Part shown: piece after piece, positions 41,139-49,368 of the stretch
Position numbering within the stretch: position 1 is the first letter of the stretch
Layout: each line of letters opens with the position of its first letter
Assembly: GCF_002646595.1 (NCBI RefSeq)
Contig: NZ_PDUD01000018.1
Location: forward strand, 186,001-250,000
DNA length: 64,000 nt
Origin: Flavilitoribacter nigricans DSM 23189 = NBRC 102662
GTDB lineage: Bacteria; Bacteroidota; Bacteroidia; Chitinophagales; Saprospiraceae
Direction: 5' to 3'
Notes under the pieces: generated by a model
Told to the model about the DNA's origin: nothing
The model's input: only the letters and a program-made list of their open reading frames with translations
Database searches by the model: none
Program-made: the position numbers and the translations under genes

Positions 41139-42298
41139 GCTTCAAGATCTTTTACCGGCAGCAAGCACCGTTTTTCCCAACTTTCCAGTCCCAATTCCGC
41201 CAATTGTACGCCTTTGGCTCCCTCCAGTAGTCCCCACGGGAAGGGCGTGTCGAGCACTACATGTTGCAGATACAGTTCCCACTGGGCTTTGAAAGCATTG
41301 TCGAAATCCTCCTGATACGGAACTTTGCTCCAGTCTTCGTGGAAATCGATCGGCTGGGGAATATCCGGATTCCAGACCGGCTTCGGCGTATTACCGTAGT
41401 GTTGGATGTGGCATTCCCGCAGGCCGGCAACGGCCGAACCTTTGGTGCCGTCCACGTGCAGGGTCAGTAGGTCATCCCGACGAACGCGGGTAGTCCAGGA
41501 AGAGTTGAACTGGGCGATCACACCACCTTCGAGTTCGAATACCGCATAGGCGGCATCATCGGCCGTAGCTTTGTAGGGTTTGCCCTGCTCGTCGATCCGC
41601 TCGGGAATGTGGGTAGCACCCAGGCAGAATACACTTTTTACGTTGCCGAAAAGGTTATCGAGTACATAGCGCCAGTGGCAGAGCATATCCACGATAATGC
41701 CGCCGTCATCTTCTTTACGGTAGTTCCAGGAAGGCCGTTGGGCCGGAATGGAGGTACCTTCGAATACCCAGTAACCGAATTCACCGCGAACGGAAAGGAT
41801 CTCACCGAAGAAATCGTTTTCCATCAGTCGTTTCAGCTTCAGCATCCCCGGCAACCACAATTTATCCTGCACAACGCCGTGCTTGATCCCGGCTTCTTTG
41901 GCGATCCGGTACAGGTCCAGGGCTTCCTCGGTAGTCGTACCGCTCGGTTTTTCACAATAGACGTGTTTACCCGCTTCAATCGCTTTCTTTACGCTGGCGT
42001 AGCGGCGACCCGTGATCTGGGCATCAAAATAGATCTCGTAAAAATCATCGGCCAGGACTTCATCCAGGTCGGTTGACATCCGCTCGATACCGGTCTTTTT
42101 ACAAAGGGCAGCCAGTTTTGCCGCGTTCCGGCCTACCAGCACCGGTTCCGGATAAATGATCATTCCGGAAGGGGTCTTTACACCTCCCTGCTGACGGATA
42201 GCCGCGATCGAACGCAGTAAATGTTGGTTGGTACCCATCCGGCCGGTCACACCGTTCATGATCAGGCCGATGGTTCTAGTATTGCTGTTATCAGACAT
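41135..42298 (-). CDS. Gfo/Idh/MocA family oxidoreductase (cytoplasmic)
   Basis: The 387-residue protein has an N-terminal Rossmann fold with a variant first loop ([21 protein letters not shown]), the family EKP motif in [15 protein letters not shown], and a C-terminal beta-sheet substrate domain with [22 protein letters not shown]. There is no export signal, unlike the Tat-type copy at the right end of the window. It is translationally coupled to the SDR downstream and lies 81 bases from the isomerase-like gene upstream. An NAD(P)-dependent oxidation of a sugar or sugar acid is expected. Confidence 0.93.
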   Translation of the reverse strand: MSDNSNTRTIGLIMNGVTGRMGTNQHLLRSIAAIRQQGGVKTPSGMIIYPEPVLVGRNAAKLAALCKKTGIERMSTDLDEVLADDFYEIYFDAQITGRRYASVKKAIEAGKHVYCEKPSGTTTEEALDLYRIAKEAGIKHGVVQDKLWLPGMLKLKRLMENDFFGEILSVRGEFGYWVFEGTSIPAQRPSWNYRKEDDGGIIVDMLCHWRYVLDNLFGNVKSVFCLGATHIPERIDEQGKPYKATADDAAYAVFELEGGVIAQFNSSWTTRVRRDDLLTLHVDGTKGSAVAGLRECHIQHYGNTPKPVWNPDIPQPIDFHEDWSKVPYQEDFDNAFKAQWELYLQHVVLDTPFPWGLLEGAKGVQLAELGLESWEKRCLLPVKDLEA

Positions 42299-42379
42299 TT
42301 TATTTTAGTTATTATGTTGTGGACTGGTCAGGAGCCGTCCGGTCCCCGGGGGAACCGGCCACTGCTAACCGGTAAAATA

Positions 42380-43210
42380 TTAACTGTGTTTTTTGTAAGC
42401 TTCGATGATCTGCGCGAGGAAGTCGTCCTGGTCCATGGCCCAGTAATGATTAGAGAAGATCTCTACCTCATTAAAGCCGTCGAATCCGGCTGCTTCCACC
42501 CAGGAGCGGATCAGGGGGACATCAATGCAGCCCTCTCCCATCAGGCCCCGGTCCAGCAGCATATCACTGGTCGGGACTTTCCAATCACAGACGTGAAAAG
42601 CGTAAAGGTTCCCTTGCTCGCCGCAGCGTTTAATTTCCTGCTCCAGTTGATCATCCCACCAGAGGTGGTAAACATCAACGGCGATCCCCACCTGCTCGTG
42701 GCTGATCGCTTCGGCTACTTCATTCGCCTGGCCCAGGGTATTGATCGCCGAGCGGGTATCCGCGTACATGGGATGCAGGGGCTCAATACCCAGCTTCACC
42801 CCGCGTTCGGCCGCGTAGGGGATCAGGGCCTCGATCCCGGCCTGGATCTGCTTACGACTTTCCTGCAGGGATTGCTTGGGCTCGGCGCCACAAACCAGCA
42901 CCAGCAGCGGTGCGCCGAGCGTGGCCGCTTCGTCTATCATCTTTTTATTGTCGTCGAGGGCTTTGAGCCGGGCTTCCGCACTGTGGTTGGGGAAAAAACC
43001 GCCGCGTACGTAGGAGATCACCTCCACTGGCGAAGCTTCCACCAGATCGCGGGCTCGTTCCTGGCCCACTGCCTGGGCGGCATCCTGCCAGATGCTGATC
43101 CCGCCGACTCCGGCGGCCGCGTATTTATCCAGGGCGACATCCAGAGACCAGGGCTTGGTAGTAATAGAATGGATACAGAGTTTTGCTATATTTTCGGGCA
43201 TTGGTGTCAA
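42380..43210 (-). CDS. Sugar phosphate isomerase/epimerase-family TIM-barrel protein (cytoplasmic)
   Basis: 276 residues with the xylose-isomerase-like barrel. Metal-ligand candidates are in LGIEPLHPMYADTRS, GIAVDVYHLWWD, AFHVCDWKVP and FNEVEIFSNHYW, in family order (Glu, Asp, His, Glu). No signal peptide is present, so it acts in the cytoplasm. It lies between the GH88 gene and the Gfo/Idh gene in the uronate-type operon. Hydroxypyruvate-isomerase-like, tagatose-epimerase-like or inosose-type activities are all possible. Confidence 0.9.
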   Translation of the reverse strand: MTPMPENIAKLCIHSITTKPWSLDVALDKYAAAGVGGISIWQDAAQAVGQERARDLVEASPVEVISYVRGGFFPNHSAEARLKALDDNKKMIDEAATLGAPLLVLVCGAEPKQSLQESRKQIQAGIEALIPYAAERGVKLGIEPLHPMYADTRSAINTLGQANEVAEAISHEQVGIAVDVYHLWWDDQLEQEIKRCGEQGNLYAFHVCDWKVPTSDMLLDRGLMGEGCIDVPLIRSWVEAAGFDGFNEVEIFSNHYWAMDQDDFLAQIIEAYKKHS

Positions 43211-43281
43211 TTGAAAGGCTCTGAAGAAAGACTTTCTAAGTTTTCAAAACTTAGAAAATCTGAGTCTGTACGATTAAAGAA

Positions 43282-44658
43282 TTATTTCACACAACTGTAG
43301 AAGGTATAATAAGGCTTATCTTCCAGCAGTCGCTGGGCGTAAAGCACCAGTTCCCGTGCGTGGTAGTCTCCCCACATACTGGATTCGCCGTTGGCCACTT
43401 TGCTGCCTTCCGGCACGTAATCCCAGCCATTGGGTTCGTGGTAGATGGAATGCAGGATCAGCCCCTGGTGGTTGGGATCCTTACTCAGATAAGGTTCCTG
43501 CAGCAGGGTTTCCAGAGAGGTCAGGCCCGCCTGGAAATACTTTTTACCGGCTTCCGGGTCCGTTTTTTCGAGATACTTACCCAGGCGTAGCAAACCTTGC
43601 GCTCCGATAGCGGCCGCCGAGCTGTCGATCGGTTCAAAGTCATTATAAGGATCGGAATCCCGTTCCGTATAGTTGCCGAGCTTGTGTAGTTGGGGCGCTC
43701 CGGTATCCCAATAAGGAATGCCGTCCGCCGCGGTGTTATCAATGAAGAAATCACAGGTAGCCCGAGCGGCTTTCAGGTAGATCGCTTCCAGTTCGGACCG
43801 GCCTCCGTAGGGTTCCAGGAGGTCGTCGGAAACCGTTTGCAGGTATTCCAGTTCCTCGGGGAATCCAACCATGGCCCAGGCCAGACCGCGGGTCCAGGTC
43901 GTGAAGCCGGAAAAGCCCTGTTGGGCGTTCGGGCACCGGAAGTTACCGTCATTGGTATTGAAAATGCTTTCGTGGGCGGTACGTCCCCATTCGTCGTAAC
44001 TATCCCGGCCTTCTCCGTAATAGATCGCGTATTTAGCCGTGGAGATGGCGTGCTGGATAGACCGGCCTAACAAACTGACCTGCACATCATTATCTCCCAT
44101 TAATTCATGGCCAAGTTCATGGCTGACGATGAGTGCCCGCACCGTACGGATCGTATCGACGAATAGCGAGTGCGGTCCGTTGAAGGAATACAGATAACCG
44201 CCGCCGGGAATGTCAGTCCAGCGTTTGGCCTGCACCGCTCCGGAAATCTTGAGGGCCAATTCGTAATAGTCTTTTTCCCAGGCATTCTCTGGGATCCGGC
44301 CTTCGCGCATCAGGCGCAGCAGGTTACCGTAGGTGCTCACATTGTTGAAGCCGTGATCATGCACCCCAAAATGGCTGACGTGGGAAGCCATTTTATCTAC
44401 GGTTTCCTTGCGGCCATATTCCAGGAAGGATTCGTCACCGGTGGCATCGAACTGCAGGATCGCAGATCCGAATTGAAAACCCTGGGTCCATTCGGTCCAG
44501 CCACGGGTAGTATACTCCCCTTTCACGGTAAATACCGGAGTACCTTTTGAGGCATTGTAATTATTCTTGATCGATTCGATCTTGGCACCGGAATAATCCC
44601 AAAAAGAATGGATTGAAGACTTCAGGTCTTCCAGTGTCAATGCTTGCTTGATCTTCAT
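43282..44658 (-). CDS. Glycoside hydrolase family 88-like unsaturated uronyl hydrolase
   Basis: GH88 enzymes remove 4,5-unsaturated uronic acid from oligosaccharides left by polysaccharide lyases. The alpha/alpha-barrel protein (458 residues) shows GVHDHGFNNVSTYG near residue 105 (Asp equivalent to the catalytic Asp88 of Bacillus UGL) and GPHSLFVDTIRTVRAL near 165 (second Asp). TRGLAWAMVGF, DGIPYWDTGAPQ and IDSSAAAIGAQGLLRLG are characteristic of the family. There is no signal peptide, so it is cytoplasmic. It is the first gene of the operon that continues with isomerase, dehydrogenases and symporter. No polysaccharide lyase is present in the window. Confidence 0.87.
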   Translation of the reverse strand: MKIKQALTLEDLKSSIHSFWDYSGAKIESIKNNYNASKGTPVFTVKGEYTTRGWTEWTQGFQFGSAILQFDATGDESFLEYGRKETVDKMASHVSHFGVHDHGFNNVSTYGNLLRLMREGRIPENAWEKDYYELALKISGAVQAKRWTDIPGGGYLYSFNGPHSLFVDTIRTVRALIVSHELGHELMGDNDVQVSLLGRSIQHAISTAKYAIYYGEGRDSYDEWGRTAHESIFNTNDGNFRCPNAQQGFSGFTTWTRGLAWAMVGFPEELEYLQTVSDDLLEPYGGRSELEAIYLKAARATCDFFIDNTAADGIPYWDTGAPQLHKLGNYTERDSDPYNDFEPIDSSAAAIGAQGLLRLGKYLEKTDPEAGKKYFQAGLTSLETLLQEPYLSKDPNHQGLILHSIYHEPNGWDYVPEGSKVANGESSMWGDYHARELVLYAQRLLEDKPYYTFYSCVK

Positions 44659-44769
44659 AAGTAGAGTTGTCGATTATTTTGGTATTTGCCAGTTAGACGG
44701 CAAAAGATAGATTTACACCTACGGTTAATTCTGAAATTTTCGGGATTGATAGTTTTGCTAATTGGCGAT

Positions 44770-47700
44770 TTAATTGACATCCCGCAGCATTTCCTCCACG
44801 GCGCGTTCCAGTTGCTGATCCCGCCCGTCGTCGATCACCCCGGGCATATTTTTGATCATAATGGTCGGTTCCGTCTGGTTATTTTCCATCCAGTTCCCCG
44901 CTTTATCCTTAGCGCTCACGGGCACAACGCCCCACACCGATCCATCGGGCAGACGTTCCCAGCCCGCATAGCTACAGGTGCCGGGTACGGGCATGCCCAC
45001 CGTCTTTCCGATCTTCAGGTCCGTGTATCCGCAGGCAAAACAGTGCCCGTCCGAATACTGACTTTCGTTGATCAGGGCCAGCGTCGGCTTGGTCCAGCGG
45101 GAGGTCGGTTCTCCGCCAACAACTTTGGCTTCGGTCTCGTAACTGATAAAGGGTACGCCGGTGAAAAACATCGCCAGGTCCGCCACCAGATCACCACCGC
45201 CGTTAAAACGGGTATCGACGATCATCCCCTTGCGTTTGAAATATTTGCCCATCATATCCTCGTAGATATTCCGGTATGGTTCATCTCCCATACCGGGGAT
45301 GTGGACATAGCCCAACTGCCCGTTGCTCAGTTTTTCGACCTCCGCTTCGTTGATCTTCACCCAGCGTTTGTACAGCAGTTGGTTTTCCGCTCCCAAAGTG
45401 ATGGGTTTAACCGTGATCACCTTTCGTTCTTTCGTCGCGGGATCCACCAGTTCCAGCAGAGTAAAATCACCGGCCTTCCGATTGAGATAGCGGGCAATAT
45501 CCCGGTCGGGAGTAATGGTTTCGCCGTTGATCTTCTCAATGATCATGCCGGCCTTTACCGCAAAACCGGCCTTGTCCAGAGGCCCACCGGTGATCACCTC
45601 GTCGATCAGGATGCCGTCTCCGGTGTGATCGTAATTCATAAAGATGCCGAGGGAAGCGGTAGCATCCTCATTTTCGAGTTTGTATCCTCCGTAGCGACCC
45701 CCGGCGTGCGACACGTTGAGCTCTCCCAGCATTTCGGAGATCATTTCCGTAAACTCGTAGGAGTTTCCGATATGCGGTACGAATTTTCCGTATTCCGTTT
45801 TCATCTGATCCCAATCGATACCGTGAAAATCCGGGTGGTAGAAGATGGCATTCGTGCGGATCCAGACGTGATCGAACATGGAGGCCCGCTCCGCAGCTAC
45901 ATCAAACTGCATCTCTCCTTTGATCTTGACGGCTTCCTTTTTCTCTTTTTCGGGATCAATCTTGGAAATTTTTCCACCACTAAGCAAATAAAGGTTCTTC
46001 ATCCCTTTATCCCATTCCAGACTCCCCGAACTGGCGCCTAATTTCAGTACCATCTTGGTTTCCTTCGTACGGAGGTCGGTGCTCCAGAGGTTCATCTTGT
46101 CCTCGAACTGGCTCAGGTAGTAGAGTTTATCTCCATCCTTGGAAAGGACTGCATCCCCCAGCCGGGAAGAGTGTATGGTGAGACGGGAAGTCCGTTCGTC
46201 CATGTTTTCCCAGTCAAAAGTCAAAGGTTTAACCGTTTTTTTCTCGTCCTTTTTCTCTTCTTTAGATTTATCCTTATCTGCCGTTTCTTTCTTCTTGTCT
46301 TTTTTGCTTTCCTCTTTGATCGCCTTCATCAATTTGTACTCCTCATCGCTCAGATTGAAGGTATCCCAGGCCGCCTGGGTGAAGAACATGCTGTAGACAT
46401 CGGTCTCAAAGCGTCCGCTGGTAGCGTAGGACTTCAGGCCGTTCCGGTTGCTGAACCAGAGCATTTGCTTGCCGTCGTCTACCCACTTGGGATTGGAGTC
46501 GTAATAGCCGCTCTCGTTGAGATTGACCCGTTCCGAACCGTCGGCAGCCATCAGCAGCACTTCGCTGTTATTGAGAGATTGATCCCATTCCACGAGTAGC
46601 CACTTACTGTCGGGGCTCCAGGTAAAATACTTGTCGCCGTCTCTCATGTGGAACAAATCCTCCGGCCCCAACAGGGTCACGGTTTCTTTGCTGGACAGAT
46701 CGAGTACTTTTAAGGAGCGCCGGTCTTCGACAAAGGCTAGTTTTTTCCCGTCCGGAGAATAATTCGGCAAATAGTTATCGGAAGTATTGGTGATCACGAC
46801 TTCCTCTTCGATCAGAGTTGAAGCAAAGAAAAAGGGTTCTTCGCCCCGGACCTTTTCGGCTTTGAAGATGCTCCATTTGCCGTCCCGTTCGCTACTGTAA
46901 ACGACCGATTTACCTTCCGGGCCCCAGCCGACGAAACGCTCCCGCTCGGGCGTGTTGGTCAGCCTTTTGGTGAAAGATTCCTCGACAGCCGTGACAAATA
47001 CCTCACCCCGGGCGATGAAAGCAATTTCTTTGCCGTTCGGGGATACCGCCATCTCTTCGATACCGCTGTCGATGGAGATGAACTGATCTTCATTCGATTT
47101 ACTCTGGGTCCGGATCCGAACCGTTACTTTCTCCGGGGCGGCACCTTCCCGCATGGTGTAGATCTCGCCGTCGAAACCGAAGCACAATACGCCTTTAGCC
47201 ATACTGAGGAATCGCACCGGATGAAGTTCAAAATTCGTCAGCTGTTGCTTCTCGGACGGATCTTCGATTGACAGTTTGTGCACATTGAAAGTGCCGCTCT
47301 CTTCACTGAGGTAATAGAGGCTCTTTTCATCCTCACTCACAATGGGCTGCCGATCCTCTCCGGCAAAGGAGGTGATCATTTTATGGCTTTTATTTTGCAC
47401 ATCGTATACCCAGATGTCCCGGGCGATGGAGGAAACGTGGTGCTTTCTCCATTCGTTTTCGCCGCCTTTTTTATCCTGATAGTACATCAATCCGCCGTTT
47501 TTGGTAAACTGGACGTATTCTGCCGGAACCGTCAGCAATTGCTTCACCCGGCCACCTTCAGTCGGTACCGCGTATAATTCGGATTGGGAGCGGTGCGGAT
47601 ACTGCCGATGATTGACGGCATCCTGACGCAGGGCGCCAAAAACGACCTGCTGATCATCCGCCGAAAAAGTATACGGCATTTCATCATTGGAATGAAAAGT

Positions 47701-48006
47701 CAGCCGTTCGGCCGGACCACCCTGGGCATCCATCAGATAGACATCGAAATTCCCGTAGCGGTCGGAAGCGAAGGCCAGTTTACTACCGTCTTTATTCCAG
47801 ACGGCCATGTGATCGTGTGCATCGTGAAAGGTAAGCTGGAGCGCATCACCACCACCAACCGGCACTTTGTAGAGATCACCCTTGTAGGTAAATACGATCT
47901 GGGTGCCGTCGGGAGAGATCGCCAGAGAGCGCATCCACAACGGATCTTCCTGTGCGCTGATCGAAACGGACCACGCCATCAGAAAAAGTAAAAAGATATT
48001 CTTCAT
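44770..48006 (-). CDS. Tricorn-like S41 protease (beta-propeller, PDZ, C-terminal protease)
   Basis: I use the ATG at 48006, which begins a signal peptide (MKNIFLLFLMAWSVSISAQ); 51 upstream codons in frame look non-coding. The 1078-residue protein has two WD40/TolB-like propellers (for example LAISPDGTQIVFTYKGDLYKV, WNKDGSKLAFASDRYGNFDVYL), a Lys/Glu-rich linker near residues 595-620 and a core domain. A PDZ segment follows (IDEVITGGPLDKAGFAVKAGMIIEKING), then an S41 protease domain with the nucleophilic Ser in NESQYSDGHCFACGY and TVGMPVPG after it. This is the tricorn protease layout. It would act in the periplasm on peptides. The esterase gene lies about 200 bases upstream on the same strand. 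Confidence 0.92.
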   Translation of the reverse strand: MKNIFLLFLMAWSVSISAQEDPLWMRSLAISPDGTQIVFTYKGDLYKVPVGGGDALQLTFHDAHDHMAVWNKDGSKLAFASDRYGNFDVYLMDAQGGPAERLTFHSNDEMPYTFSADDQQVVFGALRQDAVNHRQYPHRSQSELYAVPTEGGRVKQLLTVPAEYVQFTKNGGLMYYQDKKGGENEWRKHHVSSIARDIWVYDVQNKSHKMITSFAGEDRQPIVSEDEKSLYYLSEESGTFNVHKLSIEDPSEKQQLTNFELHPVRFLSMAKGVLCFGFDGEIYTMREGAAPEKVTVRIRTQSKSNEDQFISIDSGIEEMAVSPNGKEIAFIARGEVFVTAVEESFTKRLTNTPERERFVGWGPEGKSVVYSSERDGKWSIFKAEKVRGEEPFFFASTLIEEEVVITNTSDNYLPNYSPDGKKLAFVEDRRSLKVLDLSSKETVTLLGPEDLFHMRDGDKYFTWSPDSKWLLVEWDQSLNNSEVLLMAADGSERVNLNESGYYDSNPKWVDDGKQMLWFSNRNGLKSYATSGRFETDVYSMFFTQAAWDTFNLSDEEYKLMKAIKEESKKDKKKETADKDKSKEEKKDEKKTVKPLTFDWENMDERTSRLTIHSSRLGDAVLSKDGDKLYYLSQFEDKMNLWSTDLRTKETKMVLKLGASSGSLEWDKGMKNLYLLSGGKISKIDPEKEKKEAVKIKGEMQFDVAAERASMFDHVWIRTNAIFYHPDFHGIDWDQMKTEYGKFVPHIGNSYEFTEMISEMLGELNVSHAGGRYGGYKLENEDATASLGIFMNYDHTGDGILIDEVITGGPLDKAGFAVKAGMIIEKINGETITPDRDIARYLNRKAGDFTLLELVDPATKERKVITVKPITLGAENQLLYKRWVKINEAEVEKLSNGQLGYVHIPGMGDEPYRNIYEDMMGKYFKRKGMIVDTRFNGGGDLVADLAMFFTGVPFISYETEAKVVGGEPTSRWTKPTLALINESQYSDGHCFACGYTDLKIGKTVGMPVPGTCSYAGWERLPDGSVWGVVPVSAKDKAGNWMENNQTEPTIMIKNMPGVIDDGRDQQLERAVEEMLRDVN

Positions 48007-48204
48007 GCGGTAATTGAACTGTTTTTGCGAAGGTAGCAAAATATTAGAATCGCAAATAGAGCTCGTTCTGAGGGGATCGGTTAAGTATCGGATACGACAT
48101 GCCCAGAATGTTTCGATTCTCAAATGGGAACCAGTGTAAAATGGCAAAAACAACTTCAATCACTCGCCATCCGGCGTAAGATCCAATCCCGCCGGATGCT
48201 TCCA

Positions 48205-49254
48205 TCAGGGCTTTTCCGGACCGAAGTCCAGGTAAAGGTCGAAAAAGGGCAGCATCGCGTTCGGTACCCGTCCTTCTCTGGTAAAAATGCCGCTCACATG
48301 CGTACCTATATACTCTTCCGCAAAGTGTTCGACACCTACATTTTCGAGTCTCTGACTGAACATGTCACACTGGATCGTAAATCGGTCACCAGCATTACGC
48401 CCCCAGTCCATTTTGATGGCTTTCAGTTGCTTCAGATTATCCAGATTATCCAGATTATCGTCGATCATGTGTAAAGGCATATTGGCGTACCATTTCTCCA
48501 GTACTTCCGGATGTACGACGAGTTCTTCCCTCACGTATTCAAAGGGGATATCGCAGTAAAAGGGCGGATTATCCGGATTGGGCGACCAGGAACGCGCGAA
48601 GGCCACGATCACTTTGGGGAAATAAGTGCCCATGACGGCTTCCATGGTTTTTATGGCGGCGAGCTCCCGGTAGGTGCTGCTGTTGGGACCGTATTCCCGA
48701 ACGACGGTTAAAGCGCCCGGACTGAGTGCATAAACGCTGCTGAAAATATCCGGATGGTGCATGGCTATTTTGAGGGCGCCGTATCCACCCATGCTGTGCC
48801 CGGTAATCCCCCGACTGGCTTTATCGGCCAGCGTTCGGTAGTTATCATCCATGTACTTCACCAGGTCGTAGGCCGTAAAATCTTCCCAGTTACCGAAGAC
48901 CCCCGAATTGCTGTAAAAGCTCCCGTCGTAGGTCGTTTGCTGATCGGATACTACCAGTATAAAGGGCCGTACCCGGTGGTTAGCGATCGCGTAGTCCAGT
49001 ACCTCCACCATTTCGGGACGCAGGGTGTGATTGTTCAAAAAACCGTGGAGATAGTAAATGACCGGGTATCGCCGGTCATCGGAATCATAACCAGGGGGCA
49101 GGTAGACGGAAAGCGCCCGGGTCGTTTTTTCCCCGAAGTCATTTTCCAGATTTTTGGAATAAAGGGAATCGATGATCACTTTTCCTTTGGCAGATTGCCC
49201 CTGCAGGGATAGGCCCGTTATCATCACGCATAAAGCAAGCATGAAATATCGCAT
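48205..49254 (-). CDS. Secreted esterase D-like alpha/beta hydrolase
   Basis: A signal peptide (residues 1-21, ending LSLQGQ) is followed by a putative-esterase (esterase D/feruloyl-esterase-like) fold: YPVIYYLHGFLNNH, nucleophile elbow ITGHSMGGYGALKIAMHHPD with Ser near residue 157, and a late region with DNLDNLDNLKQL encoded by three exact 9-base repeats. The expected histidine is probably in VEHFAEEY near the end. Length 349. It is divergent from the GH30 enzyme gene, with about 115 bases between starts. Carbohydrate ester hydrolysis is plausible from family and neighbourhood. Confidence 0.88.
   Translation of the reverse strand: MRYFMLALCVMITGLSLQGQSAKGKVIIDSLYSKNLENDFGEKTTRALSVYLPPGYDSDDRRYPVIYYLHGFLNNHTLRPEMVEVLDYAIANHRVRPFILVVSDQQTTYDGSFYSNSGVFGNWEDFTAYDLVKYMDDNYRTLADKASRGITGHSMGGYGALKIAMHHPDIFSSVYALSPGALTVVREYGPNSSTYRELAAIKTMEAVMGTYFPKVIVAFARSWSPNPDNPPFYCDIPFEYVREELVVHPEVLEKWYANMPLHMIDDNLDNLDNLKQLKAIKMDWGRNAGDRFTIQCDMFSQRLENVGVEHFAEEYIGTHVSGIFTREGRVPNAMLPFFDLYLDFGPEKP
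48433..48459. repeat. Three perfect tandem copies of a 9-bp unit within the esterase gene
   Basis: CAGATTATC is repeated three times without change at 48433-48459. It encodes three consecutive Asn-Leu-Asp units read as DNLDNLDNL. Copy number changes here would keep the reading frame. Confidence 0.8.
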
Positions 49255-49368
49255 AGATCAATTTTCTCGCAAAATAGGAAAAACGGAATAGTATAAAAAT
49301 ATTGTGCTTTTATTAGGTCAAAATCGATAATAACGTATTTTTATTTTATTTCATACAAACCAGTGCCC

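Noticed and set aside
44686-46041. Plus-strand open frame of 451 codons opposite the tricorn-like protease
   Set aside because: It lies wholly antisense to a well-supported protease gene, has no family motif and shows the His/Arg/Gly-rich composition of a shadow frame.
48007-48159. Upstream start for the tricorn-like protease
   Set aside because: The 51 added residues destroy an otherwise normal signal peptide start at 48006.
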